This document shows positions 16,879 through 25,716 of a DNA stretch of 39,362 nt, piece after piece. Numbering within the stretch: the first letter of the stretch is position 1; every line of letters starts with the position of its first letter. The position numbers were made by a program, and so were the translations under genes. The notes under the pieces were generated by a model that ran no database searches, was not told the DNA's origin, and was given only the letters and a program-made list of their open reading frames with translations. The stretch is from Actinocrinis puniceicyclus. Its GTDB lineage: Bacteria; Actinomycetota; Actinomycetes; Streptomycetales; Catenulisporaceae. Location of the stretch: positions 1 through 39,362 of the forward strand of contig NZ_JAGSXH010000055.1 in the NCBI RefSeq assembly GCF_018283645.1, given 5' to 3'.

Positions 16879-16926
16879 TCTGGAATCCGTCATCCCGGCG
16901 ATCACACCCGGGCGGCGACTGCGCAA

Positions 16927-17439
16927 CTACCCGCGCAGCTGATGATCAACGGACGCGGTCACCAGTTCGACGGCTCGCCGGGCCGCCGCCGGCACCGCGG
17001 ACGCGACCAGCGCACTGAGACCGGGGCCGTAGCCGAAGTCGCGCCCGACGACGGCGAGCACGACCAGCACCCGGGGCAGGCGGTCCAGCGCCCGGGCCAG
17101 CTGGACGGTACTGCCCAGGCTGACACTGTGGGAGCTGGCCGTCGCGGCGGTCAGCCCGGCCGCCTCCTCGCAGCGCAGTTCGTGGCAGTAGCCCGGCGGA
17201 TCCGTGGGCGAGAGCACCGCATCGATCACGACGGCCACGTCCGCGCCCGTCCACAAGTCGATCAGGCCGGTGGGCTCGCCGTCGGTGACCGCCAAGGTGA
17301 CCTCGGCGCCGACGGTGCCCTCCTCGCGCAGCAACTGCACCACGGCCGGGCCGAACCCGTCGTCGTGCCGCAGGTCGTTGCCGATCCCGATGACGACGCA
17401 CCGCCTGGGCGCGCCGGGCGGCACGGAGCCGGCGCTCAT
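16927..17439 (-). CDS. [NiFe]-hydrogenase maturation protease
   Basis: This 170-aa endopeptidase belongs to the HycI/HyaD family. It removes the C-terminal peptide of the large subunit once nickel is inserted. The N-terminal motif VVIGIGNDLRHDDGFG carries the first acidic Ni-sensing residue, and VVIDAV gives the second Asp. The His near ASSHSVSLG matches the third ligand region. Its ATG overlaps the large-subunit stop by four bases, so the two are translationally coupled. It is the last gene of the operon and its natural substrate is the adjacent large subunit. Confidence 0.85.
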   Translation of the reverse strand: MSAGSVPPGAPRRCVVIGIGNDLRHDDGFGPAVVQLLREEGTVGAEVTLAVTDGEPTGLIDLWTGADVAVVIDAVLSPTDPPGYCHELRCEEAAGLTAATASSHSVSLGSTVQLARALDRLPRVLVVLAVVGRDFGYGPGLSALVASAVPAAARRAVELVTASVDHQLRG

Positions 17440-18734
17440 GACCGGTCCACGGTCAGGTCCAGGAAGTGCGTGGCGCAGGAGATGCAGGGATCGTAGTTAC
17501 GGATCGCCTGCTCGCAGTCGTGGGTGAGCTGATGGTCGGACAGGTGGAGGCGGTCCGCGACGAAGCGGCGCAGGTCCTCCTCGATGCTGGCCTGGTTCTG
17601 CGAGGTCGGCGGCACGATGCGGGCGGAGGTGATCAGGCCGTCGGCGTCCAGCGCGTAGCGGTGAAAGAGCGTCCCGCGCGGAGCCTCGGTGGCGCCGTAC
17701 CCGGTCGCCGCGCGCGGCTGCACATCCACGTAGGGCACGGCGGGGGGCTCGTATTCGTCGATCAGGCGAAGCGCTTCCTCCACCGCGTACACCACCTCCA
17801 CCGCGCGTACCAGGATGCTGCGGTAGGGGTTGTCGCAGCGTTCACCCAGCCCGATGTCGTCGGCGACCTGCCGGGCCAGCGGCGAGAGCCAGGCCCGGTT
17901 CAGCGTGTAGCGGGCCGCCGGGCCGGTCAGGTAGCGGCCCCGGCCGGCCAGGTGCGCGTGCAGGGCGGTGGAGTGCTCGATGTGTTCCTCGATGACGTGT
18001 TCCTCGAACGCCGTGACCGGAAAGGCCAGGCCGCCCGTGGTCACCACGCTGCCGCGCTCGATGGCGTAGCGGCCGGGTTCGCTCAGGGCCAGCATCTCGT
18101 GGTCGTGGTGGAAGTCGGGGAACTCGAATCCCGCCACCCACCGGGCGGTGTCCAGCGCCTGGTCCAGCGCGACGCGCAGCTTGGCCGCCAGGGCGGTCAT
18201 CTGCTGCCGGGACGGCGCCCGGTAGAAACCGCCGATGCGCACGTTGATCGGGTGGATGGCCCGGCCGCCGACCACCTCCATGATCTCGTTGCCGACCTTC
18301 TTCAACGCCAGCCCGCGCTCCACCACGTCACGGTGGTCCTTGGCCATGTCGATCGCGCTGGGATAGCCGAGGAAGTCCGGCGCGTGCAGCAGATAGATGT
18401 GCAGCACGTGGCTTTCGATCCACTCTCCGCAGTACAGCAGCCGGCGCAGGTCGGCGACGGCGCCGTCGACCTGCACGCCGCAGGCGTCCTCGATCGCCGC
18501 GCAGGCGCTCATCTGGTACGCCACCGGGCAGATGCCGCAGATACGGGCCGTGATGTCGGGCGGCTCGGTGTAGCGGCGGCCGCGCAGGAACGCCTCGAAG
18601 AAACGCGGGGGCTCGTAGATCTCCAGGCGGACCTGCTCGACGGCGCCTGCGCGGACCCGCACGTGCATCGCGCCCTCGCCCTCCACACGGGCGAGGGCGC
18701 GAACGTCGAGCGTGCGATCGGGGCGGTGGGTCAT
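17436..18734 (-). CDS. hyhL: [NiFe]-hydrogenase large subunit, group 3b-like
   Basis: This 432-aa catalytic subunit holds the Ni-Fe(CN)2CO site. The proximal motif [11 protein letters not shown] carries Cys66 and Cys69. The distal motif DPCISCATH carries Cys417 and Cys420, completing the four Ni ligands. The nine residues after His423 are the predicted peptide removed by the downstream protease. The ICPVAYQ form, short tail and partner genes fit group 3b bidirectional NAD(P)-linked cytoplasmic hydrogenases (sulfhydrogenase type). No twin-arginine partner is present. It overlaps the small-subunit stop by four bases. The hyp genes for cofactor assembly are not in this window. Confidence 0.9.
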   Translation of the reverse strand: MTHRPDRTLDVRALARVEGEGAMHVRVRAGAVEQVRLEIYEPPRFFEAFLRGRRYTEPPDITARICGICPVAYQMSACAAIEDACGVQVDGAVADLRRLLYCGEWIESHVLHIYLLHAPDFLGYPSAIDMAKDHRDVVERGLALKKVGNEIMEVVGGRAIHPINVRIGGFYRAPSRQQMTALAAKLRVALDQALDTARWVAGFEFPDFHHDHEMLALSEPGRYAIERGSVVTTGGLAFPVTAFEEHVIEEHIEHSTALHAHLAGRGRYLTGPAARYTLNRAWLSPLARQVADDIGLGERCDNPYRSILVRAVEVVYAVEEALRLIDEYEPPAVPYVDVQPRAATGYGATEAPRGTLFHRYALDADGLITSARIVPPTSQNQASIEEDLRRFVADRLHLSDHQLTHDCEQAIRNYDPCISCATHFLDLTVDRS

Positions 18735-19513
18735 GACGCCTTCCCTCTGGTGGCTACCCGGGACAGTTCGATGAAGGTCGGCGCGCTGACGTTGAACGTG
18801 CGCGCGGCCCGCTGGATGTCGTCATCCGACATGCCCGTGGCCCGCAACAGCCCCGCCTGCGCTTGCGGATTGGGGGTGTCCATCGGGCCGAAACAGCCGT
18901 AGCAGCCGCGGTTGTGCGCGGGGCACAGCGCTCCGCATCCGGCGTGCGTCACCGGGCCGAGGCACGCGGCGCCGTGCGCGACCACGACGCAGACGTTGCC
19001 GCGCTGTTTGCACTCGAAGCACACGCTGTGCGCCGGGATGTTGGGCTTGCGCCCGACCAGGAGCGCGGTGATGACCTCCAGCAGCTGACGCCGGTCGACC
19101 GGGCAGCCGCGCAGCTCGAAGTCCACGTCCACGTGCGCCGAGATCGGGGTGGAGGTGGCCAGGGTGGAGATGTACTCGGGATGGGCGTAGACCACCGAGC
19201 GGAACTCCTCGACGTCCGCGAAGTTGCGCAGCGCCTGCACCCCGCCCGAGGTCGCGCAGGCCCCGATCGTCACCAGCGTGCGCGAGTCCTCACGCACCCG
19301 GCGGATGCGTTCGGCGTCCTCGGCGGTGGTGATGGAGCCCTCGACCAGGGAGACGTCGTAGGGGCCCGGCAGCACCTCGCGGCTGGCCTCCAGGAAGTGC
19401 GCCACCCGGACCCGGCCGGCCAGGGCCAGCAGTTCGTCCTCGCAGTCCAGCAGGGTCAGTTGGCAGCCGTCGCAGGAGGCGAACTTCCACACGGCCAGTG
19501 TCGGCGCGTCCAT
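18731..19513 (-). CDS. hyhS: [NiFe]-hydrogenase small subunit, group 3b-like
   Basis: This 260-aa iron-sulfur electron-transfer subunit has N-terminal [10 protein letters not shown] with Cys14 and Cys17, ligands of the cluster nearest the Ni site, completed by IGACATSGG and the Cys in LRGCPVD. A Cys-rich C-terminal half (ECKQRG...C, then [18 protein letters not shown]) supplies two further 4Fe-4S clusters. There is no Tat signal, so it is cytoplasmic. The ATG at 19513 overlaps the stop of the flavin subunit by one base (TGATG), which fixes the start although the frame is open further upstream. Confidence 0.9.
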   Translation of the reverse strand: MDAPTLAVWKFASCDGCQLTLLDCEDELLALAGRVRVAHFLEASREVLPGPYDVSLVEGSITTAEDAERIRRVREDSRTLVTIGACATSGGVQALRNFADVEEFRSVVYAHPEYISTLATSTPISAHVDVDFELRGCPVDRRQLLEVITALLVGRKPNIPAHSVCFECKQRGNVCVVVAHGAACLGPVTHAGCGALCPAHNRGCYGCFGPMDTPNPQAQAGLLRATGMSDDDIQRAARTFNVSAPTFIELSRVATRGKAS

Positions 19514-20391
19514 CACAGCTCCCGTATCCGCATCAGCTCCGAGGCCCGGTCGTAGGTGACCACGGGCCCGTCCCGGCACAGCAGCAGCGGACCGAGCTGG
19601 CAGTGCCCGCACCAGCCCGCTCCACAGCGCATGGTGCGCTCCAGCGACACCTGGATCCGCTGCGTCGGCACCTCCAGCGCGATCAGGGCCTGCGCCGCGT
19701 ACCTCATCATGATCTCCGGGCCGCAGATGAACGCAGTGGTCTGGTTCGCGCCCGGTGCGGCGGGTTCCAGCAGGGAGGTCACCACGCCGACGTTGCCCTG
19801 CCAGCCCTCGCCGGGCCGGTCGACGGTGACCGCCACCTCGACGCCGCGTTCCCGCCACGCCTCCAGCTCGTCCGGGTAGAGCAGGTCGGCCGGAGAGCGG
19901 GCCCCCACGAGCAGCACCAGACGGCCGTAGCGCGACCGGTCCTCGAGCGCGGCGAGCAGCACGGGCCGCAGCGGCGCCAGTCCGATGCCGCCGGCGATGA
20001 TCAGAAGGTCGTGGCCGATGGCCGACGCCAGGTCCCAGCCGGTGCCGAACGGGCCGCGCACCCCGATCAGCTGGCCGGGTCGGACGGCACACAGCGAGCG
20101 GGTGACCGCCCCGACCGCGCGCACCGTGTGTTGCAGCCGCAGGGCGGCCGGGCCGCCGCCGTCGCCGCCGCTGCTGCCGAGTCCGCTCAACGAGATCGGC
20201 ACCTCGCCGATGCCGAAGGCGGTCAGCATCGAGAACTGGCCAGGCGCGAACAGCGGCAGCGGGTCGGCCTGGGCCGCCAACTCCATGGTGACCGTGTCGT
20301 AGGTGTCTTCACGCCGGGATACGACCCGGTAGAACCGGGGAACCGCCGGGTCGGCGTGTTCGGCCTCGGCCGCTTCGGTAAGCGTGGTCAC
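19513..20391 (-). CDS. hyhG: Hydrogenase flavin subunit (gamma; FAD/NAD(P)-binding)
   Basis: This 292-aa ferredoxin-NADP reductase-type subunit has an FAD-binding barrel at about 20-125, then the pyridine-nucleotide domain starting [15 protein letters not shown] (about 130) with FICGPEIMM (about 223). A C-terminal 2Fe-2S ligand set follows ([18 protein letters not shown]). This is the layout of HydG/HyhG and dihydroorotate dehydrogenase electron-transfer subunits. It moves electrons between NAD(P)H and the Fe-S chain. The GTG start at 20391 overlaps the stop of the cyclic-nucleotide-binding gene. Confidence 0.88.
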   Translation of the reverse strand: MTTLTEAAEAEHADPAVPRFYRVVSRREDTYDTVTMELAAQADPLPLFAPGQFSMLTAFGIGEVPISLSGLGSSGGDGGGPAALRLQHTVRAVGAVTRSLCAVRPGQLIGVRGPFGTGWDLASAIGHDLLIIAGGIGLAPLRPVLLAALEDRSRYGRLVLLVGARSPADLLYPDELEAWRERGVEVAVTVDRPGEGWQGNVGVVTSLLEPAAPGANQTTAFICGPEIMMRYAAQALIALEVPTQRIQVSLERTMRCGAGWCGHCQLGPLLLCRDGPVVTYDRASELMRIREL

Positions 20392-20909
20392 CGTGTCCCC
20401 TCGCTTTGCGGCGATTCGGCGCGGCGCGCGTCTGTGTCGGCCGCTTCGTCAGGCGAGGCGTAGAGGTCCAGCATCCGCAACCGAGTCGCCTGCAAACGCT
20501 CGATGATGACCGGGGTGAAGCAGCGCAGTATCGCGTAGCCGAACGCGGGGTCCGCCTCGCAGCGTCGCCGCACCGCCGCCGCGTCGAACGCGATGGCCTC
20601 GACGTCGTCGCGGGCCTGGGCGCCGAAGTGCCACCGGTGTGGCGGGTACAGCCACGACCAGCCCAGGACCGTGCCGGCGGACAGCGTCTCCACGGTCTGC
20701 TGCCCGCGGCCCGGCACCCATATGTCCAGCGCGACGCTGCCGGTTTCGATCAGCCAGAACCGTTCCGCGGCCGCGCCTTCGGCGAAGACGCGTTCGCCGG
20801 CGGCGAAGAGCACCGGCCAGGCGTCCTCGGCCAGCAGCTCACGCTGGGGCGGTGCGAGCGCGGCGAGGAAGGGGTGGGCCGCCACCCGCGTCTGCATCTG
20901 GGCTGTCAT
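20388..20909 (-). CDS. Cyclic nucleotide-binding domain protein in hydrogenase operon
   Basis: This is a 173-aa protein made almost entirely of a CRP-like cNMP-binding barrel: FAAGERVFAEGAAAERFWLIETGSV, a mid-loop with LSAGTVLGW, then the long C-helix (about 115-145). It has no helix-turn-helix domain and ends in a disordered acidic tail. It lies between the beta and gamma hydrogenase genes, 18 bp after the first and overlapping the second. It is more likely to regulate or scaffold the enzyme than to bind DNA. The phosphate-binding cassette has diverged (LGWSWLYPPHRWHFGAQA has no clear R-A pair), so the ligand may not be cAMP. Confidence 0.8.
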   Translation of the reverse strand: MTAQMQTRVAAHPFLAALAPPQRELLAEDAWPVLFAAGERVFAEGAAAERFWLIETGSVALDIWVPGRGQQTVETLSAGTVLGWSWLYPPHRWHFGAQARDDVEAIAFDAAAVRRRCEADPAFGYAILRCFTPVIIERLQATRLRMLDLYASPDEAADTDARRAESPQSEGTR

Positions 20910-20927
20910 CGTTCGCTCCGATTCCGC

Positions 20928-22142
20928 TCAGTCTTCTTTGATGCCGACAGCCTCGGCGTCGGCTGTTTCGCCGCCGGCTGCATCGAGGACGGACGGGGGC
21001 CGCAGCGCGGCGAGTGCGGCGGCCTCCTGCGTGATGTCGATTCCGACGGGGCACCACACGATGCACCGGCCGCAGCCGACGCAGCCGGAGGAGCCGAACT
21101 GCTCGTGCCACGTGCCCAGCTTGTGGCTGATCCACTGCCGGTAGCGGCTCTGTCCGCTCACGCGCACCTCGCCGCCGTGCATGCCGGTGAAGTCCAGGGA
21201 GAAGCAGGAGTCCCACACGCTCCAGCGCTCGGCGTGGTCCCCGGTCAGGTCCGTGACATCCTCGGTGGCGGTGCAGAAGCAGGTGGGGCAGACCATCGTG
21301 CAGTTGCCGCAGGTCAGGCAGCGTGAGGCGACGTCGTCCCAGTGCGGGGACTCCCGGCTTTCCGTCATGAGGCGCGGCAGGTCCACCTCGGGCATCGCGC
21401 GGCCCATCTCGGTCGCCGCCCGCTTCACCGCCGCCTGTGCTTTGTGCACGGTCGCGTCGTCGGCGGGGCGCTGGGGCAGTTGCGCGAGCAGCCGGGCTCC
21501 GGCCTCGGTGCCGCTGCGCGCCACGAACCGGTGATCGTCGCCGTCGACCAGTTCGGTCAGCGCCAGATCGTAGCCGCTCTGTGCGTCCGGGCCGCACCCC
21601 ATCGAGGCGCAGAAGCAGGTCGCGCCGGGCTCGGTGCACTCCACCGCGATCACGAACGCGCCGTCGCGCCGCCCGCTGTAGACGGCGTCGGCGTGCTGTC
21701 CGTGGGAGAGCACGCGGTCGAGGACGCCGATCGCGCGCACGTCACAGGGGCGCACCCCGAGCAGGGCGTACCGGGGTTGCTCGCCGGCCCCGGAGACGGT
21801 CACGGCGTCCGCGGTGCGGTCGGCCGACCACATCCTGGCCCGGGGCGGGTGCAGGAAGTTCTTCCACGACTGGGGTCCGGCCGAGTGCCCGAACGCGGCC
21901 GTGTCCGAGCGCCGACGAACCCGGTACTGGCCGGCCTCAGTCTCCACGCCCCACCCGTAGGGCAGTTCGGCGGCCGACTCCAGTTCGGAAAGAACGATGG
22001 CGCCGTCACGCACGGTCGGCCCGACCACGGTGTAGCCCCATGCCCGCAGGGCGGAGAAGAGCGCGGGCAACGCGTCCACGCCGATCACCACGGGCTCAGG
22101 CGCGCACACCGTCACGACGCCGGGGTTCGAGCCTTGCTGCAT
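20928..22142 (-). CDS. hyhB: Hydrogenase 4Fe-4S subunit (beta)
   Basis: This 404-aa electron-transfer subunit has a large N-terminal domain of the HydB/HyhB (sulfhydrogenase beta, AsrA-like) kind with RPCDVRAIGVLDRVL, followed by two ferredoxin cluster sites (CLTCGNCTMVCP and CVGCGRCIVWCP). It takes electrons between the flavin subunit and another carrier. The ATG at 22142 is preceded by GGAAAGGGGA at proper spacing; an in-frame ATG 22 codons upstream is less likely. It is first in the operon, so its upstream region should hold the promoter. Confidence 0.87.
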   Translation of the reverse strand: MQQGSNPGVVTVCAPEPVVIGVDALPALFSALRAWGYTVVGPTVRDGAIVLSELESAAELPYGWGVETEAGQYRVRRRSDTAAFGHSAGPQSWKNFLHPPRARMWSADRTADAVTVSGAGEQPRYALLGVRPCDVRAIGVLDRVLSHGQHADAVYSGRRDGAFVIAVECTEPGATCFCASMGCGPDAQSGYDLALTELVDGDDHRFVARSGTEAGARLLAQLPQRPADDATVHKAQAAVKRAATEMGRAMPEVDLPRLMTESRESPHWDDVASRCLTCGNCTMVCPTCFCTATEDVTDLTGDHAERWSVWDSCFSLDFTGMHGGEVRVSGQSRYRQWISHKLGTWHEQFGSSGCVGCGRCIVWCPVGIDITQEAAALAALRPPSVLDAAGGETADAEAVGIKED

Positions 22143-22381
22143 TAGCGGGTCCCCTTTCCGCAGTTCTGTCAGGTCACCAGCAGCACGTCGCCCCGATTGC
22201 CGCGACACGGCGCCACTTCCAAAGCGTGATCGCCGCGGGCATCGCCCGGCAGGGCCGAAAGGCCCGCACCGCGAGTACGAATTGCGCTACGGCTCCGGCG
22301 CGGGACGCCGCCGGCCGATCGGCTGGTCACCACGGGCAGCGCGGACCGGCCACCGCCGTGAGCTCGGTGGCGGCTCGGGGG

Positions 22382-22418
22382 GTGTCAGCGCGGTGAGTGT
22401 CAGCGCGGTGAGTGTCAG
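22382..22418. repeat. 15-bp tandem repeat x2.5
   Basis: The unit GTGTCAGCGCGGTGA occurs at 22382-22396 and 22397-22411, with 7 bp of a third copy. It lies about 240-275 bp upstream of the hydrogenase operon start. Confidence 0.85.
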
Positions 22419-22427
22419 GGCTCAGGG

Positions 22428-22440
22428 TTGCCCTGTGCAA
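22428..22440. promoter_or_regulatory. Near-match to TTGCA-N3-TGCAA palindrome
   Basis: The sequence TTGCCCTGTGCAA has one mismatch to the palindrome found at 22651, 23142, 30067 and 37359. It lies 286 bp upstream of the hydrogenase beta gene. Confidence 0.35.
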
Positions 22441-22650
22441 AGCCGCGACGCCTAGGACGTCTCAGGAAGCTGCAAAGGCTGTGGGTGCGTGCGGACGCGG
22501 ATCACTCGCGGGCGTCCCGGCTGCGGCCCGCGGCAGGGCCTCGCCCTCGCGCGTCAGCAGCCGAGTCAGCGCGTCAGTGGCCTCGACCCGGTCATGCCGG
22601 CGGCGCTCTGCCCCTCGCCGTGACACGGCACGCCGCGGATGCCGCTATCA

Positions 22651-22663
22651 TTGCATAGTGCAA
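22651..22663. promoter_or_regulatory. TTGCA-N3-TGCAA palindromic operator
   Basis: The sequence TTGCATAGTGCAA extends by one further pair (A/T) at each end. On the minus strand it shares TTGCAC-N2-TGCAATGAT with the site in the TetR promoter. No gene start is close by. Confidence 0.55.
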
Positions 22664-23141
22664 TAAGAAGTCCATCGAGTTGACTTGCCTGACCCACCAG
22701 CCCAGCGCGCGCGAGGAAGGACGAGGGGACGCGCCACCGTCCCGCAGACGCCATGAGCTTGAAGATCGACGGCGGCCGTGACGCGTTCCGCCGACGCGCG
22801 TGCGTCGGCGGGTGCCGCGTCGGTCGGGCCGCAGGAACGCAGGGGCGGGAACCGGCCGTTGCGTCGCGGGTCGGCACGACAAGATCGCAGCTCACGGTGG
22901 CCCCGTGCGCAGTCGAGCAGGTGCGGGCGGCGAGACGCGACGCGCCGCCGCCTTCCCTGTTCAATGAGCCAGAGGGGGTGCGCGAGCCGGGCGATGAGGA
23001 TCCGGACCGCCGCTGCCGGGCCAGCCGCGCGGTCACCACCGCCATGACGCGGGGCGAGCGTGCGTCGATCTCCTGCGCGGCCCGCGACGGACGCGAGGTA
23101 CCGATGCAGAAGTGTGAACTCAGCGCCGGTCGGCGGATTCG

Positions 23142-23154
23142 TTGCACGGTGCAA
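23142..23154. promoter_or_regulatory. TTGCA-N3-TGCAA palindromic operator
   Basis: The sequence TTGCACGGTGCAA exactly matches the palindrome. It lies 42 bp past the stop of the MarR gene, so it is not in that gene's promoter. Confidence 0.55.
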
Positions 23155-23196
23155 GACCAGGCAGCGCCCGTTCCGCCGCGGCCGCGGCGCGGCGGG

Positions 23197-23694
23197 TCAG
23201 TGCCAGCCGGGCAACCCCGGCACGTCGTTGGGTGGCTCGCCGCCGGCTTCGGTGAACTTGCGCAGCGCGGTGATCAGGTCCTCGCGCGCCTGCGGATCCA
23301 GCGCCTCGACGATCGCGGCCATCTGCTTGCGGCGGTTCTCGGTCACCTGCCGAACCACCTCCCAGCCGGAGGGCGTCAGCCGCAACCGGACCTCGCGGCG
23401 GTTCTTGGGATTCGGGATCTTCTCCACCATGCCCGAAGCCGACAGCCGCTCGACCATCCGCAGGGCGGTGGACGGATTCACGTCAAGGTTCTCCGCCATT
23501 CGCGCCAAGCTGCTGGGGCCCTGCGCGTCGAGCACGACGAGCATCCGGTACTGCGGCAGCGTGAGGCTCTCCTCGACCGCCGCCAGCGACCGAGCGGCGA
23601 TCGCCACCAGCAGGCGCGAGGCGGTCAGCAGTTCGCCGATCACCCGCTCGCTGTCCTGATCCACCGCCCCGCGCGGTGTCCACGATGTCGGCAT
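23197..23694 (-). CDS. MarR-family transcriptional regulator
   Basis: This 165-aa winged-helix repressor has helix 1 at SERVIGELLTASRLLVAIA, then LTLPQYRMLVVLDAQG. The helix-turn-helix is LARMAENLDVNPSTALRMVERL, and the wing is KNRREVRLRLTPSG. A C-terminal dimerisation helix follows. The ATG at 23694 gives the normal length. It is divergent from the ClC gene across 67 bp, so it probably controls that gene and itself. MarR proteins are usually released by small aromatic or oxidising ligands. Confidence 0.9.
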   Translation of the reverse strand: MPTSWTPRGAVDQDSERVIGELLTASRLLVAIAARSLAAVEESLTLPQYRMLVVLDAQGPSSLARMAENLDVNPSTALRMVERLSASGMVEKIPNPKNRREVRLRLTPSGWEVVRQVTENRRKQMAAIVEALDPQAREDLITALRKFTEAGGEPPNDVPGLPGWH

Positions 23695-23761
23695 GCGCAC
23701 CTTTCTACCGGGAACCACCGCCGCCCGCCATGCAATCGCTCTACAGCCCGCCGGAGTGTCC

Positions 23762-25639
23762 ATGCCTAACCCAACGCCAAACACTATAAGCGCTCGGCGT
23801 TCGAAAACCGGAGCGGAGCGCCAAGACCGCGGTACACGTCCACTGCGCGCTCCGGCGACCGGCGTGCCGGCCGTCGGCAGCCCGATGCGACGCGTGCTGC
23901 CGGCGCTTCGCGAGTCGAACGGCGGTCTGGCGGTGCTCGCCGTGACGGTCGGCGCCGGGGCGGGTGCGGGCGCGATCGCCTTCCGCTGGCTGATCCGCAC
24001 GTTCACGCTGCTGCTTTCCGGGCACGCCGACTATTCCGCGGCAGGGCACGCGGCCAACCCGCACATCGCGCTCCTCGGTCGGTATTTCGTGCTGTTCGCG
24101 CCGGTGCTGGCCGGGCTGCTCTACGGTCCGCTGGTGGCGCGCTTCGCCCCGGAGGCGCGCGGGCACGGCGTGCCGGAGGTCATGTACGCCGTGGCCCGCC
24201 GCTCCGGTCGGATCGGCCCGCAGGTGGCGGTCGTCAAATCCCTCGCGTCCGCGCTGTGCATCGGCGGCGGCGGCTCGGTGGGGCGCGAGGGACCGATCGT
24301 GCAGATCGGCTCCGCGCTCGGTTCCACTCTCGGGATGTGGCTGCGCGTGGCCCAGTTGCGTTTGCGCATCCTGGTGGCGTGCGGCGCGGCCGGCGGCATC
24401 GCGGCGACCTTCAACGCCCCGATGGCCGGGGTGTTCTTCGCGATGGAGCTGATCCTGCGGGACTTCACCGCGCAGTCCTTCGGCATGGTCGCCCTGGCCT
24501 CGGTGACCGCCAGCGTCATCGGCCGCACCGCGTTCGGCGACACCCCGTTCCTGCACCTGCCCGCCTTCCACGTCCAGCACCTGGGCCAGTACGCCCTCTT
24601 CGCGCTGCTGGGCCTGCTGGCCGGCGTGGTCGGCGTGGCTTTCACGCGGGTCCTGTACGCGGTGGAAGACCTCTGCGACGCGGTGTCGCGGGTGCCGGCG
24701 TGGGCGCGCCCCGCGGTCGGCGGCCTCGCGCTCGGCGCGCTGCTGCTGGTCCTGCCGCAGATGTACGGCGTCGGCTATCCGGTGCTGGCCAACGGCGTCT
24801 ACGGGACCTACTCGGTCGTGTTCGTCCTGGTGCTGATGTTCGGCAAGATGGTGGCCACCAGCCTGACCATCGGCATCGGTGGCAGCGGCGGGGTGTTCGC
24901 GCCCTCACTGTTCATCGGCGCCATGTTCGGATCCGCCTTCGGCCAGACCGCAGGGCACCTGCTGCCCGCGCTGGCCGGGCCGCCCGGCGCGTACGCCCTG
25001 ATCGGCATGGGGGCGGTGTTCGCCGGATCCGCCCGCGCCCCGATCACCGCCGTGGTCATCATGTTCGAACTGACCGGCGACTACACCGTGATCCTGCCGC
25101 TGATGGCCGCCATCGCGCTGGCCACCGGTGCCAGTGCCCTGATCTCCCGGGACACGATCTACACCCTCAAGCTGCGGCGCCGCGGCATCGACCTGGACGC
25201 GCCCGTTCCCGCCGCCCTGCTGCCCGGCCGCACCCTGCGCGACGTGATGGAACCGGCGCCCACGCCGTTGCCCGAGGACACACCGCTCCACAAGGCCGAG
25301 GACCGGCTCTCCCGGGCTCGCCACGGCGCACTGCCCGTGGTCGGATCCGACGGCGAATACATGGGCGTGCTGACCGCTCAAGCCGCCGCCGGAACGCTCA
25401 CCGACGAACGCCGGGCCGACATGACCGCCGACATCCCGGTACGGGAACTGATTTTCCTGCCGCACGTCGTGACGCTGGAAACCCCGCTGCACGAGGCGCT
25501 GGACGCCCTGGTGGCCGCCGAGCAGTCCGGGCTGCCCGTCCTGGACGAGAGCGGCCTGCGGCTCGCCGGCTGGATCACCCACCAAAGCCTGCTCGCAGCC
25601 GTCCACAAGGCCCATGCCGTCACGCGGACGGTGTCCTGA
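23762..25639 (+). CDS. ClC-family chloride channel/antiporter with CBS pair
   Basis: This 625-aa membrane protein has a basic N-terminal tail of about 40 residues. A membrane domain to about residue 470 carries the ClC signatures GHGVPEV, GREGP (with the gating Glu) and GGSGGVFAPS. Two cytoplasmic CBS domains follow (about 490-550 and 560-615; LRDVMEPAPTPLPEDTPLH and VVTLETPLHEALDAL) that may bind adenine nucleotides. The first selectivity motif has His where Ser is usual (GSGIP), which may change anion selectivity. The start at 23762 has GGAG six bases upstream; an earlier ATG at 23693 overlaps the MarR start and is less likely. Confidence 0.9.
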   Translation: MPNPTPNTISARRSKTGAERQDRGTRPLRAPATGVPAVGSPMRRVLPALRESNGGLAVLAVTVGAGAGAGAIAFRWLIRTFTLLLSGHADYSAAGHAANPHIALLGRYFVLFAPVLAGLLYGPLVARFAPEARGHGVPEVMYAVARRSGRIGPQVAVVKSLASALCIGGGGSVGREGPIVQIGSALGSTLGMWLRVAQLRLRILVACGAAGGIAATFNAPMAGVFFAMELILRDFTAQSFGMVALASVTASVIGRTAFGDTPFLHLPAFHVQHLGQYALFALLGLLAGVVGVAFTRVLYAVEDLCDAVSRVPAWARPAVGGLALGALLLVLPQMYGVGYPVLANGVYGTYSVVFVLVLMFGKMVATSLTIGIGGSGGVFAPSLFIGAMFGSAFGQTAGHLLPALAGPPGAYALIGMGAVFAGSARAPITAVVIMFELTGDYTVILPLMAAIALATGASALISRDTIYTLKLRRRGIDLDAPVPAALLPGRTLRDVMEPAPTPLPEDTPLHKAEDRLSRARHGALPVVGSDGEYMGVLTAQAAAGTLTDERRADMTADIPVRELIFLPHVVTLETPLHEALDALVAAEQSGLPVLDESGLRLAGWITHQSLLAAVHKAHAVTRTVS

Positions 25640-25716
25640 GCCGGGCGGGCGGGTAGTGCGCATACCGCCTTTCAACGTTCTCGAAATCGCAGTGCACACG
25701 GAGGAGAAGCGAACCG

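Larger units (their letters stand above)
22143..23196. other. 1.05-kb stretch without a convincing gene
   Basis: Open frames exist on both strands, but none shows a recognisable domain. It contains a 15-bp tandem repeat (22382-22418) and three matches to the TTGCA-N3-TGCAA palindrome (22428, 22651, 23142). An open frame on the minus strand runs almost exactly from the 23142 site to the 22651 site (TTG start, 168 codons), but its protein is low-complexity and Arg-rich. The stretch may be a decayed gene plus the hydrogenase promoter. Confidence 0.55.

Noticed and set aside
22648-23154. Minus-strand frame of 168 codons running between two palindromes
   Set aside because: The protein is Arg-rich with no recognisable motif and uses a TTG start; it is kept only as part of the gene-poor region finding.
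23197-23694. MarR protein as the binder of the TTGCA-N3-TGCAA sites
   Set aside because: The nearby site is past the 3' end of its gene, and none lies in its own promoter; the TetR promoter carries two sites, so TetR is the better candidate.
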